64,000 bases of DNA from Paenarthrobacter ilicis. GTDB lineage: Bacteria; Actinomycetota; Actinomycetes; Actinomycetales; Micrococcaceae. Location of the stretch: NCBI RefSeq assembly GCF_016907545.1, contig NZ_JAFBCD010000001.1, forward strand, positions 3,410,001-3,474,000, given 5' to 3'. Under the pieces are notes generated by a model. The model ran no database searches and was not told the origin of the DNA. It saw only the letters and a list, made by a program, of their open reading frames with translations. Numbering within the stretch: position 1 is the first letter of the stretch; each line of letters begins with the position of its first letter. Below, in pieces: positions 17,417 to 25,653 of this stretch. Made by a program: the position numbers and the translations under genes.

Positions 17417-18564
17417 CAGAGGGAGTCCTCCAGCGCGACATCGGCCAGGCCGCGGGGAGCCCCCAGGGACGACTCCCGCACAATCAGTTCGGGGTTCAGG
17501 TCTATGCGATGCACGGGGCGCATCCTTCCTTCGGCCAGGCGCGCAGCCATGAGTTGCACCGCCACCTTGCCGACGTAGCTCTTGGGTGGCCGAACGGCGG
17601 AAATCGCGGGCTCGGCGAGGTAGGCCACTTCGTCGTCGTAACCAACGATCGCCATGGAACCGGGAACATCCACGCCGCGGTCCACGCAGTGCTGCACGAA
17701 CGCGACGGCCTGGGTATCCGAGTGCACCAGCATGGCCGTGGTTCCGGATGAACGGCACAACTCCAAAACATGGTCAAAGTGCTTTGCGCGCTCGCCGTTG
17801 TCCAGCTTGGCCGAATCCTCATGGATGGACTTGTCCAAGGGAATTTTCAGCGCGGCAAGGGCTTGCTTCCACCCGCGCACCACGTGGGGGCTGGTGGGGC
17901 TGGTGGAATCCGTGAGGCAACCGATCATCCGGTGCCCTTCCTGCCACAAGTGCCGGACGGCCATTCCCGCCCCAAAGGAGTGATCCGTGGCCACCCATTC
18001 CAGGCGATGGGAGGGGATCTCCGACGGCGCCCGACGCTCAGCCATGATCACCGGGATGGGCAGGGCATTGAGCCACCGCAGCAGCTCCTTTCCGTGGGCG
18101 CCACCCATGTCCGGGGCAACAATCAGGCCGTCGATATTTTGGGTGTCCAGCAGCGCCTGGACCTGCCGGCGGTTATCTGCGGCATCGTAGGCCGAGCCGC
18201 GCACAAGGATTCGGAGGTTCTGCACCTCAGCCTCACCGCGGGCACCGGAAATTACCTGAGGCCAGTAGTAATCCAGGGAAGGAACCACCATGCCGATTGA
18301 GTAACTGTGCGCGGAAGGCCTGCCCACTGCCGCGGAGCGGTCCAGGGGACTGGGCAGCGTGGCACCGCCGTGCACACGGGATACCAGGCCCTCGTCGGCC
18401 AGGGTGTTCACGTCGCGCCGGATGGTCAGTTCGCTGACGCCCAGCTTCACGGCAATGTCCCGCACCGTGATGGCCCCGTGGGCGCGCAGCTCCTCCATGA
18501 GGCGCTCACGCCGTTGCAGCGAGAAGAGCGACCTCCCGGTTTCCGGGCTTGATTCGCTAGTCAT
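17416..18564 (-). CDS. Chimeric regulator: DeoR-type HTH plus LacI-type sugar-binding domain
   Basis: The 382-residue protein has an N-terminal DeoR/GlpR-type winged helix (LQRRERLMEELRAHGAITVRDIAVKLGVSELTIRRDVNTLADEGLVSRVHGGA, about residues 15-68) instead of the LacI helix-turn-helix. From about residue 85 it has the two-lobed periplasmic-binding-protein-like effector domain of LacI proteins (SIGMVVPSLDYYWPQVISGA ... NIDGLIVAPD ... AIVGYDDEVAYLAEPAISAVRPPK). It probably represses the surrounding polysaccharide genes until a sugar binds. Its start lies inside the upstream heparinase-like gene (eight-base overlap), and its stop overlaps the DUF2264 start. GlpR-like TTCGAA boxes occur in the region's promoters. 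Confidence 0.85.
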   Translation of the reverse strand: MTSESSPETGRSLFSLQRRERLMEELRAHGAITVRDIAVKLGVSELTIRRDVNTLADEGLVSRVHGGATLPSPLDRSAAVGRPSAHSYSIGMVVPSLDYYWPQVISGARGEAEVQNLRILVRGSAYDAADNRRQVQALLDTQNIDGLIVAPDMGGAHGKELLRWLNALPIPVIMAERRAPSEIPSHRLEWVATDHSFGAGMAVRHLWQEGHRMIGCLTDSTSPTSPHVVRGWKQALAALKIPLDKSIHEDSAKLDNGERAKHFDHVLELCRSSGTTAMLVHSDTQAVAFVQHCVDRGVDVPGSMAIVGYDDEVAYLAEPAISAVRPPKSYVGKVAVQLMAARLAEGRMRPVHRIDLNPELIVRESSLGAPRGLADVALEDSL

Positions 18565-20533
18565 AAATGGCCTCCACGGTGAGGGTGAATGCGCCGGAAG
18601 CGCGGTTTTCCTGGGGCATGCGGAACCGGATCCGGGTGAGCTTTTCGCCCCAGATGTCTCCGAGCAGCGGATCGTCCAGGCACCATTCGTCAATAAGGAC
18701 GACGGCGGTGGCAGGCTTCCAACGGAGGTGGACTCCCCTGCCGGTTTCCACCGTGGGGATGCCGTCCGGCGTGATGGTGGCCGTCGCGTCGCTACCCAAG
18801 CGGACGGTGCCGGCAACCAGGTAGGTGATGTCGACGTCGGGCGTTCCCTGGGGAGGCTGCGTTCCCTCGGGTGGGGACGACGGCAGGTTCCAGCGGTCAT
18901 CAATCACCACTGTGGCGGCGTCCCGATTCAGCAGCGAGGTGCGGATCCATTGCTCGGGATGGTCCAGCCCGTAGGCCGCACCGAGTCCCAGCTCCAGGAT
19001 GGGCTCCTCCGGGGTGGGTTCCTGCAGGACTGTCGCTGCGAACGCCGAACCCGTCCCCTGCTCCAGCCCGAACGGCGCGGGAACACTGTGCCAGGCGCTC
19101 TGCATGGCCCGGATCCCGTAACGGTCAGGTCCGAACGTCTGGGCGGTGTAGGTGGGCTGCCCGGCGTCGACCAGCAACGGTACGCCATCCAGGGCCACCA
19201 CCACGGAGCCGACGTCGCGATGGTTGTGGTGTTCGCCGTTGTGCCCGCCTTTCGCTGCGAGGGTGAGCCCGGCGGACGTTCCGGGGGTTTGGCGAGCCAC
19301 CATGATCTGCACGGACGGCAAGTACGTCACCCAACTGGGTGACATTTGTGCGCGTTGTGGGGGCTCACAACGCGCACTATTGCGACCTAGTTGGGTAAGG
19401 GAGGTCAGGACGCGGCCCAGGCCGGCGGCGGCGTTGGGCTCGGGTTCGGCTGCAGCAAACGTTGCGGAAAGCTCGACGGCGGCAGCGTCACCCAGCCGGC
19501 TGGCCCAGCGGTGCAGCATGTCCCACGGAAGTCCGGGGTGCGCACGGGCCGGGCCATCGGCGACGTTCAGGAACCAGCGGTGTCCCAGGTGCATGCGTGC
19601 GGGGAATGCCACCAGTTCCCGGATCACCGGCAGGTCCGCGTTAAGGGCCCCGGCGGTTGCCTGCTCCAGCACTGCCAGGCCTTCCAACGCGCGGCCCGCA
19701 CCGTTCCACCAGTAGGCAAAGCCTTCGTCGATTGCCCCGTCCGCGGGGATGGACGCCAGGAACCGGTCCAGGCCTTCAACGCACCGGGCAACAACCTGCG
19801 CCTGAACCTGCGGATCATCCACCAGCAACAGCGCGGCAACAATGATGTTCGAGTGGATCCAGGGGTTCCAGTTATGGACGTCGCCTTGGAGGCCCAGCCA
19901 ATGCCAGTCCAGATCATCCAGGAACGGTCCAATCACCCGCCGGTGCGCTTCCAGCCGGATCCGTTTCCGCAGCCCCGGGGCCCTATCATCAAGCTGTGCA
20001 CCCAGGACATGGTCAAGCCAGGCGAGCTGGGCCACTACCTCACCTGCGCCGAGGTCCAGGTACGGGCGGTTGTGGTCCGGCACAACTTCTCCGTTGCGCG
20101 TGAACACGTCATCGTGGGCTGCCCAGCTCCAGGAGCTCTGCTCGCACAGGAGGAAGGCGCCGTCGATCACTTCGTCGAGCCAGTCGCGGCCCGGTCCACC
20201 ATCAACCAAAGCCATGACGACGGCGCGCGTCAGCCGCTGCTGCCGGCTCGCCACGAGACCCTCGTACGCCGTGCGGTTGCCGTCACGGAAGTAGCGGGCG
20301 TAGTGGGACACCAGCGGCTGTGGCCAGGGTGTCCCTTTTTCGGTGTGGGCCTGGGCGCGCAGTCCGGTCAGGGGCGCCCCGGCAGTGCGCTGCCACCCGG
20401 CGTCGGACGCGGGACGGATGGTGAGGCGATCACGGGCCCCGGCCAGCAGGACTGTGAGGGAGTCCGCCTCGGCGCGGTCTCCCCAGGCTGATATCAGGGG
20501 CGGCGCATCAACGGCAGCGGTGCCGGTTGCCAT
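18557..20533 (-). CDS. Heparinase II/III-like polysaccharide lyase family protein
   Basis: The 658-residue protein has an N-terminal alpha-helical toroid (WSWAAHDDVFTRNG, GDVHNWNPWIHSNIIVAALLL, AIDEGFAYWWNGAGRALEGL) and a C-terminal beta domain of the heparinase II/III type. The signature GGHNGEHHNHRDVGSVVVALDG at about 413-434 carries the conserved histidines and is followed by VDAGQPTYT. No signal peptide is visible, so it acts on imported oligosaccharides. It probably removes or cleaves next to a uronic acid. Residues 380-401 are encoded by a 68-base palindromic element inserted in frame. It is first in a leftward group with the chimeric regulator and the DUF2264 protein, divergent from the dehydrogenase/importer group. 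Confidence 0.8.
   Translation of the reverse strand: MATGTAAVDAPPLISAWGDRAEADSLTVLLAGARDRLTIRPASDAGWQRTAGAPLTGLRAQAHTEKGTPWPQPLVSHYARYFRDGNRTAYEGLVASRQQRLTRAVVMALVDGGPGRDWLDEVIDGAFLLCEQSSWSWAAHDDVFTRNGEVVPDHNRPYLDLGAGEVVAQLAWLDHVLGAQLDDRAPGLRKRIRLEAHRRVIGPFLDDLDWHWLGLQGDVHNWNPWIHSNIIVAALLLVDDPQVQAQVVARCVEGLDRFLASIPADGAIDEGFAYWWNGAGRALEGLAVLEQATAGALNADLPVIRELVAFPARMHLGHRWFLNVADGPARAHPGLPWDMLHRWASRLGDAAAVELSATFAAAEPEPNAAAGLGRVLTSLTQLGRNSARCEPPQRAQMSPSWVTYLPSVQIMVARQTPGTSAGLTLAAKGGHNGEHHNHRDVGSVVVALDGVPLLVDAGQPTYTAQTFGPDRYGIRAMQSAWHSVPAPFGLEQGTGSAFAATVLQEPTPEEPILELGLGAAYGLDHPEQWIRTSLLNRDAATVVIDDRWNLPSSPPEGTQPPQGTPDVDITYLVAGTVRLGSDATATITPDGIPTVETGRGVHLRWKPATAVVLIDEWCLDDPLLGDIWGEKLTRIRFRMPQENRASGAFTLTVEAIYD
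19329..19396. repeat. 68-bp palindromic element inside a coding sequence
   Basis: Arms of 31 bases (19329-19359 and 19366-19396) are complementary except at five or six positions, with a six-base loop. Both contain CCCAACT and GTGCGCGTTGTG blocks. The element is translated in frame as about 22 residues (TQLGRNSARCEPPQRAQMSP..) between ordinary heparinase-like segments. It resembles the dispersed palindromes normally found between genes. Confidence 0.8.
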
Positions 20534-20550
20534 AGTATTCTTCTCTCATT

Positions 20551-20588
20551 TGTTCGAATTTGAACGTTTCAGATCAAGTTCGTTTGAG
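20551..20588. promoter_or_regulatory. Divergent operator region with GlpR-like palindrome
   Basis: TGTTCGAATTTGAACG at 20551-20566 is a near-perfect palindrome similar to DeoR/GlpR operators. Next to it, CAGATCAAGTTCGTTTGAG at 20570-20588 resembles 10837-10855 upstream of the GH30 gene. The sites sit 18-55 bases upstream of the heparinase-like start and about 110-140 bases upstream of the divergent dehydrogenase start. They are the best candidates for binding by the chimeric DeoR-LacI regulator. Confidence 0.55.
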
Positions 20589-20694
20589 TTGGATGAACTG
20601 TCTTGTTTATGAGTATGTACTGATTATTAGATGTGATGCAACACATAAATTACGGTCGAACAGACCACGAAATTCCGAAGGGAGGATCCCCTCA

Positions 20695-21708
20695 ATGTCG
20701 CTCAAGCCCCAGGCACTGCTGGTCATGAATAGCGGAACCTTTGCTGACCAGTTTGATTCCACACGAATGGAGCGGCTGGCCGGAATGGTGGACCTTGGCG
20801 GGCAGCCGTGGACGGAATCCCTGGACGAACCGCATCTGGCGGACCGCTTGGAAGAAGTGGAAATCCTGCTGACAAGCTGGGGAGTTCCGCAGCTCAATGC
20901 AGAACGCCTGGAACGCATGCCCAAGCTCCGGGCAGTGTTCCACTGTGCAGGAACAGTGCGCAGCTTTGTGAGCGAGGAACTGTGGGACCGCGGCATCACC
21001 GTCACCAACGGCGCCGACGCCAACGCGATCCCCGTAGCCGAGTTCACGTTCGCCTCAATAGTCCTGGCAGGCAAAAGGGCCCATGTTCTTTCCAACGATG
21101 CCCGCACCTACCGGGACGACTGGAGCTACCTTGGCGGCCGCGGCGAGCTGGGGAACATTGGACGCGTCATTGGCGTGGTGGGCTTCTCGCGCATCGGCCG
21201 CCGCGTGGTCCAGCTCGTCCAGCAACTCCAGGACGTCACCTGCCTGGTCAGCGATCCCTACGCCGATCCCCTCGAGGTAGCGGCAGCAGGCGGCAGGCTG
21301 GTCAGCCTCCGGGAACTCCTGCCGGTGTCCGACGTTGTCACCATTCACGCACCTGCCCTCCCGGAGACCCGGAACATGATCAGCACCCCGGAGCTCAGGG
21401 CCATGAAGGACCACGCAACGCTCATCAACACCGCGCGTGGTTCCCTGGTGGACACTGCGGCGCTGGAAGCCGAATGCAGGAGCGGCCGGATCACAGCGCT
21501 GTTGGATGTCACCGAACCCGAACCCCTTCCGGCCCACTCCATCCTCTACGACCTCCCCAACGTGATCCTCACTCCGCACATCGCGGGATCACTGGGAACC
21601 GAAACCCGCCGGATGTCCGATGCCGCGCTGGATGACCTTGAACGGTACCTCGCCGGCAAGGACCTCCTGGCCGAGGTAGTCCACGCAGATCTTGGCCTCA
21701 GCGCCTGA
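20695..21708 (+). CDS. D-isomer-specific 2-hydroxyacid dehydrogenase
   Basis: The 337-residue enzyme has the NAD-binding fold typical of D-2-hydroxyacid dehydrogenases: GELGNIGRVIGVVGFSRIGRRVV (GxGxxG-like, with Ser in the second position), INTARGSLVDTAAL containing the catalytic Arg, the Glu of the next motif (DVTEPEPLP), and the general acid His in LTPHIAGSLG. It reduces a 2-oxoacid or oxidises a D-2-hydroxyacid. GGGAGGA nine bases before the ATG supports the start at 20695; the longer frame from 20560 would cross the operator. It opens the rightward polysaccharide operon, so it may act on a sugar-acid intermediate; that link is inferred. Confidence 0.85.
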   Translation: MSLKPQALLVMNSGTFADQFDSTRMERLAGMVDLGGQPWTESLDEPHLADRLEEVEILLTSWGVPQLNAERLERMPKLRAVFHCAGTVRSFVSEELWDRGITVTNGADANAIPVAEFTFASIVLAGKRAHVLSNDARTYRDDWSYLGGRGELGNIGRVIGVVGFSRIGRRVVQLVQQLQDVTCLVSDPYADPLEVAAAGGRLVSLRELLPVSDVVTIHAPALPETRNMISTPELRAMKDHATLINTARGSLVDTAALEAECRSGRITALLDVTEPEPLPAHSILYDLPNVILTPHIAGSLGTETRRMSDAALDDLERYLAGKDLLAEVVHADLGLSA

Positions 21709-21722
21709 CCCCCAAAACCACA

Positions 21723-21738
21723 TGCCGCATCTGCGGCA
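21723..21738. promoter_or_regulatory. Intercistronic hairpin before the binding-protein gene
   Basis: TGCCGCA-TC-TGCGGCA forms a compact seven-base stem between the dehydrogenase and the sugar-binding-protein gene. Such hairpins often stabilise the downstream part of a transcript so that the binding protein is made in excess. No separate promoter was recognised here. Confidence 0.4.
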
Positions 21739-21769
21739 GACTTAATACCCAGTACTAAAGGAGAACGCA

Positions 21770-23050
21770 ATGAAGCGCACAACCCTCGCCGCAATCGCCC
21801 TTGCGGTGACTGCAGGGCTCGGACTCACCGGCTGTGCCGGCGCTGCAGGTCCCGCCGAACCGCAGGCGGCCGAAGGCAAAACCAGGCTGACTGTCTCGGT
21901 GTGGAACTACGAGGGAACCCCGGAGTTCAAGGCCCTCTTTGACAGCTACGAGGCTGCCAACCCGAACATCGACATTGAGCCCGTGGACATCCTGGCCGAT
22001 GACTATCCCCAGAAAGTCACCACCATGCTGGCCGGCGGTGACACCACTGACGTGCTCACCATGAAGAACGTGATCGATTACTCCCGCTACGCCAACAACG
22101 GCCAGCTGCAGGAGATCAACAGCGTGGTGGACAAGGTGGGCAAGGACAACCTCGCCGGAATGGATGCCTTCAACATGGACGGCAAGTACTTCGCCGCTCC
22201 CTACCGCCAGGACTTCTGGCTGCTCTACTACAACAAGGATCTGTTCAAGGCCGCCGGGATCGAGGACCCCAAGGACCTGACGTGGGAGAAGTACACGGAG
22301 ATCGCCAAGAAGCTGTCCTCCGAAAGCGGCGGCAAGAAGGTGTACGGCACCTACCACCACATCTGGCGTTCGGTGGTCCAGGCCATCGCAGCGGCCCAGA
22401 ACGGTGCTGACCAAAACAGCGGCGACTACGGCTTCATGGAGGACCAGTACAACACCGCACTGGACCTGCAGAAGTCCGGCGCCACCTTGGACTTCGGCAC
22501 CGCCAAGAGCCAGAAGACCAGCTACCGCACCATGTTCGAGTCCGGCCAGGCAGCCATGATGCCCATGGGTACCTGGTACATCGCCGGCATCCTCCAGGCC
22601 AAGAAGGACGGCAAGACCAACGTCAACTGGGGCTTGGCTCCGATGCCGCAGAAGAACGACGACGGCAAGGTCACCACGTTCGGTTCGCCCACGGCCTTCG
22701 CCGTGAACAAGAACGCAACGCACTCCGATGAGGCCAAGAAGTTCATCGAGTGGGCTGCCGGTGAAGAAGGCGCCAAGGCGATCTCCAAGATCGGCGTGGT
22801 CCCTGCCCTGCAGAACGATTCCATCACCGCTGAGTACTTCAAGCTGGACGGCATGCCCACGGACGAGCTGTCCAAGAAGGCCTTCACGCCGGACACCACC
22901 GAGCTGGAAATGCCCGTCAGCGACAAGTCAGCCGCCACGGACAAGATCCTCAACCAGGAGCACGATCTGATCATGGTGGGCGAGCGCTCCGTCACTGATG
23001 GCATTGCTGAGATGGGCAAGCGCGTCAAGAGCGAAGTCCTGGGACAGTAA
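21770..23050 (+). CDS. ABC sugar-importer solute-binding lipoprotein (CUT1 type)
   Basis: The 426-residue protein has a lipoprotein signal ending LGLTGC with lipidated Cys22, and the extracellular solute-binding family 1 fold (LTVSVWNYEGTPEFKALFDSYEAANPNIDIEPV ... YPQKVTTMLAGGDTTDVL ... FGSPTAFAVNKNATHSDEAKKFIEWAAG). It should capture oligosaccharides outside the membrane and hand them to the two permeases encoded next. AGGAG lies just upstream of the ATG. No ATP-binding subunit gene is in the cluster, so a shared MsiK-type ATPase elsewhere is likely. The specificity is probably galacto-oligosaccharides, judging from the neighbouring GH30 and GH35 genes. Confidence 0.9.
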   Translation: MKRTTLAAIALAVTAGLGLTGCAGAAGPAEPQAAEGKTRLTVSVWNYEGTPEFKALFDSYEAANPNIDIEPVDILADDYPQKVTTMLAGGDTTDVLTMKNVIDYSRYANNGQLQEINSVVDKVGKDNLAGMDAFNMDGKYFAAPYRQDFWLLYYNKDLFKAAGIEDPKDLTWEKYTEIAKKLSSESGGKKVYGTYHHIWRSVVQAIAAAQNGADQNSGDYGFMEDQYNTALDLQKSGATLDFGTAKSQKTSYRTMFESGQAAMMPMGTWYIAGILQAKKDGKTNVNWGLAPMPQKNDDGKVTTFGSPTAFAVNKNATHSDEAKKFIEWAAGEEGAKAISKIGVVPALQNDSITAEYFKLDGMPTDELSKKAFTPDTTELEMPVSDKSAATDKILNQEHDLIMVGERSVTDGIAEMGKRVKSEVLGQ

Positions 23051-23058
23051 CCTCCGCC

Positions 23059-23985
23059 ATGACAACCGAAACCGTTACCAAGCCTGTTGCCCCGGTTCAC
23101 AGCCGGGGCAACAGGAAGCAGGCCCGGCGCAACACGCTGATCGGGTGGACGTTCATTCTTCCGAACTTCCTTGGCTTCCTGGCCTTCACCCTCATCCCGG
23201 TGATTGCCGCGTTCGCGCTTTCCTTCATGGAGTGGACCTCGTTCAGCTCACCCAAGTGGGTTGGCCTGGCCAACTTCCAGAGGATGTTCGCCTCCGATTC
23301 CTTCTGGATCGCCCTCCGCAACACCGTTGTGTACGCTTTGGGCCACGTGCCGCTCACCATGGCGCTGGCCCTCATCCTGGCGATGCTGCTGAACCGTAAG
23401 CTCAAGGGCATCGGCTTCTTCCGGGTGGCTATCTTCTTCCCGTACATCACCTCCCTGGTTGCGGTGGCCGTGGTCTGGAACATGCTGTTCAGCCCGGACA
23501 GCGGCCCCATCAACCAGTTCCTGGGCGCCATCGGCATTGCCAACCCACCGGGCTGGACCTCCAGTTCCGATTGGGCCCTCCCCGCCGTGATCATCACCAG
23601 TGTGTGGCGGGATATGGGCTACTACATGGTGCTGTATTTGGCCGGCCTGCAGGCGATTCCCACCGAGCTCTACGAAGCCGCCGAGGTTGACGGTGCCAGT
23701 GCCTGGCAACGGTTCTGGAATGTCACCATCCCGTCCCTGCGCCCCACCACGTTCTTTGTGGTGGTCATGCTGACGGTCTCCAGCTTCAAGGTGTTCGACC
23801 TGATTGTGGTCATGACCAACGGCGGCCCGGGACGCTCCACCACGGTGCTCTCGCAGCTCATTTACCAGGAGGGCATCGGCGAAGGTAAGTTCGGGTATTC
23901 CTCGGCCATCTCGCTGGTCCTGTTCATCATCGTGCTGACGGTCACCGTCCTGCAGTTCAAGATCCAACAGCGGAGGGAACGCTGA
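23059..23985 (+). CDS. ABC sugar permease, MalF/UgpA type
   Basis: The 308-residue permease has about six transmembrane helices and the cytoplasmic EAA loop, EAAEVDGASAWQRFWNVTIP, at about 209-228, which contacts the ATPase. It starts nine bases after the binding-protein stop and its stop overlaps the next permease start by one base (TGATG). It forms a heterodimer with the next gene's product. Confidence 0.92.
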   Translation: MTTETVTKPVAPVHSRGNRKQARRNTLIGWTFILPNFLGFLAFTLIPVIAAFALSFMEWTSFSSPKWVGLANFQRMFASDSFWIALRNTVVYALGHVPLTMALALILAMLLNRKLKGIGFFRVAIFFPYITSLVAVAVVWNMLFSPDSGPINQFLGAIGIANPPGWTSSSDWALPAVIITSVWRDMGYYMVLYLAGLQAIPTELYEAAEVDGASAWQRFWNVTIPSLRPTTFFVVVMLTVSSFKVFDLIVVMTNGGPGRSTTVLSQLIYQEGIGEGKFGYSSAISLVLFIIVLTVTVLQFKIQQRRER

Positions 23986-24923
23986 TGACCAACATGGCCG
24001 AAGACCTCAAAGCCACCCACCTGAAAGACGCCGCCCCTTCCCCGTCGGCGCCCAGCGCGGAAGACCGTCGTCGTACGGACCGTAAGCGCTCCCCGCGCGA
24101 AGCAAAAAAGCGGACCGCCAACATCGTGATCTACGGCGTCCTGGTGGTCCTGGTGGTGGCGCTCATGGTGCCGTTCATCTGGATGCTTTCTTCCTCGCTG
24201 AAGGAGAACAACCAGGTCCTGACCGTTCCCATCCAGTGGATTCCGCAGGAGTTTGTGTGGAGCAACTACACGGACATCTGGACCCGTATCCCCATGATGG
24301 GCTACTTGCAGAACTCGCTCTACCTGGCAGTGATCATCACCTGCCTCCAGGTCCTGACGGGTTCGCTGGCTGCCTACGGTTTCTCCAAGGTCCGTTTCCC
24401 GGGCCGCGACGTGTTGTTCCTCGCCTACATCGGCACCATCGCGGTTCCGTGGCAGGCCTACATGGTGCCGCAGTACATCATGATGCAGAACCTGGGCCTC
24501 ACCAACAGCTTCAACGCCTTGATCCTCCTGCAGGCGTTCGGCGCGTTCGGCGTGTTCCTGATGCGCCAGTACTACATGACCATCCCGGATGAGCTCTGCG
24601 AGGCTGCCCGGATCGATGGCCTGAGCGAGTACGGCATCTGGGCGCGGGTGATCCTTCCGCTGTCCAAGCCGGCCCTGGCCAGCCTGGCGCTGCTGACGTT
24701 CGTGAACACATGGAACGACTACATGGGCCCGTTCATCTACCTCACTTCCAACCGCCTCTGGACCGTCCAGTTGGGCCTTCGGTCCTTCGTGGGCCAGTTC
24801 GACGCCGAATACGCCATGATCATGACCGGCTCAGTGATCTCCGTGATCCCCATCCTGATCATCTTCCTGATCGGCCAGCGCTACTTCATCCAGGGCATCG
24901 CCACCAGCGGGATGAAAGGATGA
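23985..24923 (+). CDS. ABC sugar permease, MalG type
   Basis: The 312-residue permease has a long basic N-terminal tail (about residues 1-40), about six transmembrane helices and the EAA loop EAARIDGLSEYGIWARVILP. It is the partner of the MalF-type permease. The start overlaps the previous stop, and its own stop overlaps the YesL-like start (ATGA), so the importer genes are translationally linked. Confidence 0.92.
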   Translation: MTNMAEDLKATHLKDAAPSPSAPSAEDRRRTDRKRSPREAKKRTANIVIYGVLVVLVVALMVPFIWMLSSSLKENNQVLTVPIQWIPQEFVWSNYTDIWTRIPMMGYLQNSLYLAVIITCLQVLTGSLAAYGFSKVRFPGRDVLFLAYIGTIAVPWQAYMVPQYIMMQNLGLTNSFNALILLQAFGAFGVFLMRQYYMTIPDELCEAARIDGLSEYGIWARVILPLSKPALASLALLTFVNTWNDYMGPFIYLTSNRLWTVQLGLRSFVGQFDAEYAMIMTGSVISVIPILIIFLIGQRYFIQGIATSGMKG

Positions 24924-25636
24924 GTGTTGTGGGTGGAACAAAACGGCGCGGCCTGGCAGGCAGAATCCCCAGCCCGGGGTTCGAGGCTTTTGGCAGCATC
25001 TTTGGTTTTATCTACACCTTCCTCGCCGGAAATGTGCTGATGGCGCTGGCCAACGCCCCGTTGGTACTCTCCCTGGCGCTGGTGGCAGATCCGGCGGCAG
25101 CCTGGCCCTTCTTCCTGGCGCTCTCCGTCACCGTCGCACCGTCCCTGGCCGGTATCTTCGCGGCCTTCAAGGCATTGAACGACGACGGCGGTGCGGTCAA
25201 GCCCGTGGCGGCCTTCCTCCGCGGGTACAAGCGCAGCTTCGGAAAGGCCGCGCTGTTGGGCGTCGGGGCGGTGGCCCTCCTGATGTTCCTGGGCGTGGAC
25301 CTGGCCGTCGTTCAGAACCAGGCCATCCCGGGCGCCGCAGTTTTGGTGCCCTTGATCGTCGTAGCAGCCGCCGTGACGGTGAGCCTCACCGTCACGGCGA
25401 TTGCCGGCGTCGTGCTGTTGCCCGAGGCGAAGCTCAAGAGCGTGCTGAAAGCCTCGCTGTATCTGGTGGTTCAGCGCTGGTACCTCAGCGCAGCCATGCT
25501 GATCCTGCTGGGAATCATCGTGTCCGCGGCCGTGATGCAGCCTGTCCTTGGCGTTGCCCTGGCTCCGGCCCCGCTGTTGTTCGTGATCTGGAGCAACGCA
25601 CAGTACGCTTTCCATGCCGTTCTCCGTTCGGCCTGA
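24920..25636 (+). CDS. YesL-like (DUF624) membrane protein
   Basis: The 238-residue protein has five or six hydrophobic segments and the GNVLMALANAPLV / LSVTVAPSLAGIFAAFKAL pattern of DUF624 (YesL) proteins. These often accompany CUT1 sugar importers, but their role is unsettled. The ATG at 24920 overlaps the stop of the MalG-type gene by four bases; a longer open frame from 24710 overlaps the permease and was rejected. The GH35 gene follows 17 bases after its stop. Confidence 0.8.
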   Translation: MSVVGGTKRRGLAGRIPSPGFEAFGSIFGFIYTFLAGNVLMALANAPLVLSLALVADPAAAWPFFLALSVTVAPSLAGIFAAFKALNDDGGAVKPVAAFLRGYKRSFGKAALLGVGAVALLMFLGVDLAVVQNQAIPGAAVLVPLIVVAAAVTVSLTVTAIAGVVLLPEAKLKSVLKASLYLVVQRWYLSAAMLILLGIIVSAAVMQPVLGVALAPAPLLFVIWSNAQYAFHAVLRSA

Positions 25637-25653
25637 TTTTTTAGGATTTTTAG

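Noticed and set aside
17416..17758. N-terminal extension of the DUF2264 protein
   Set aside because: The extra residues are Arg/Gly-rich without family similarity and overlap the regulator gene; the ATG at 17416 is coupled to its stop.
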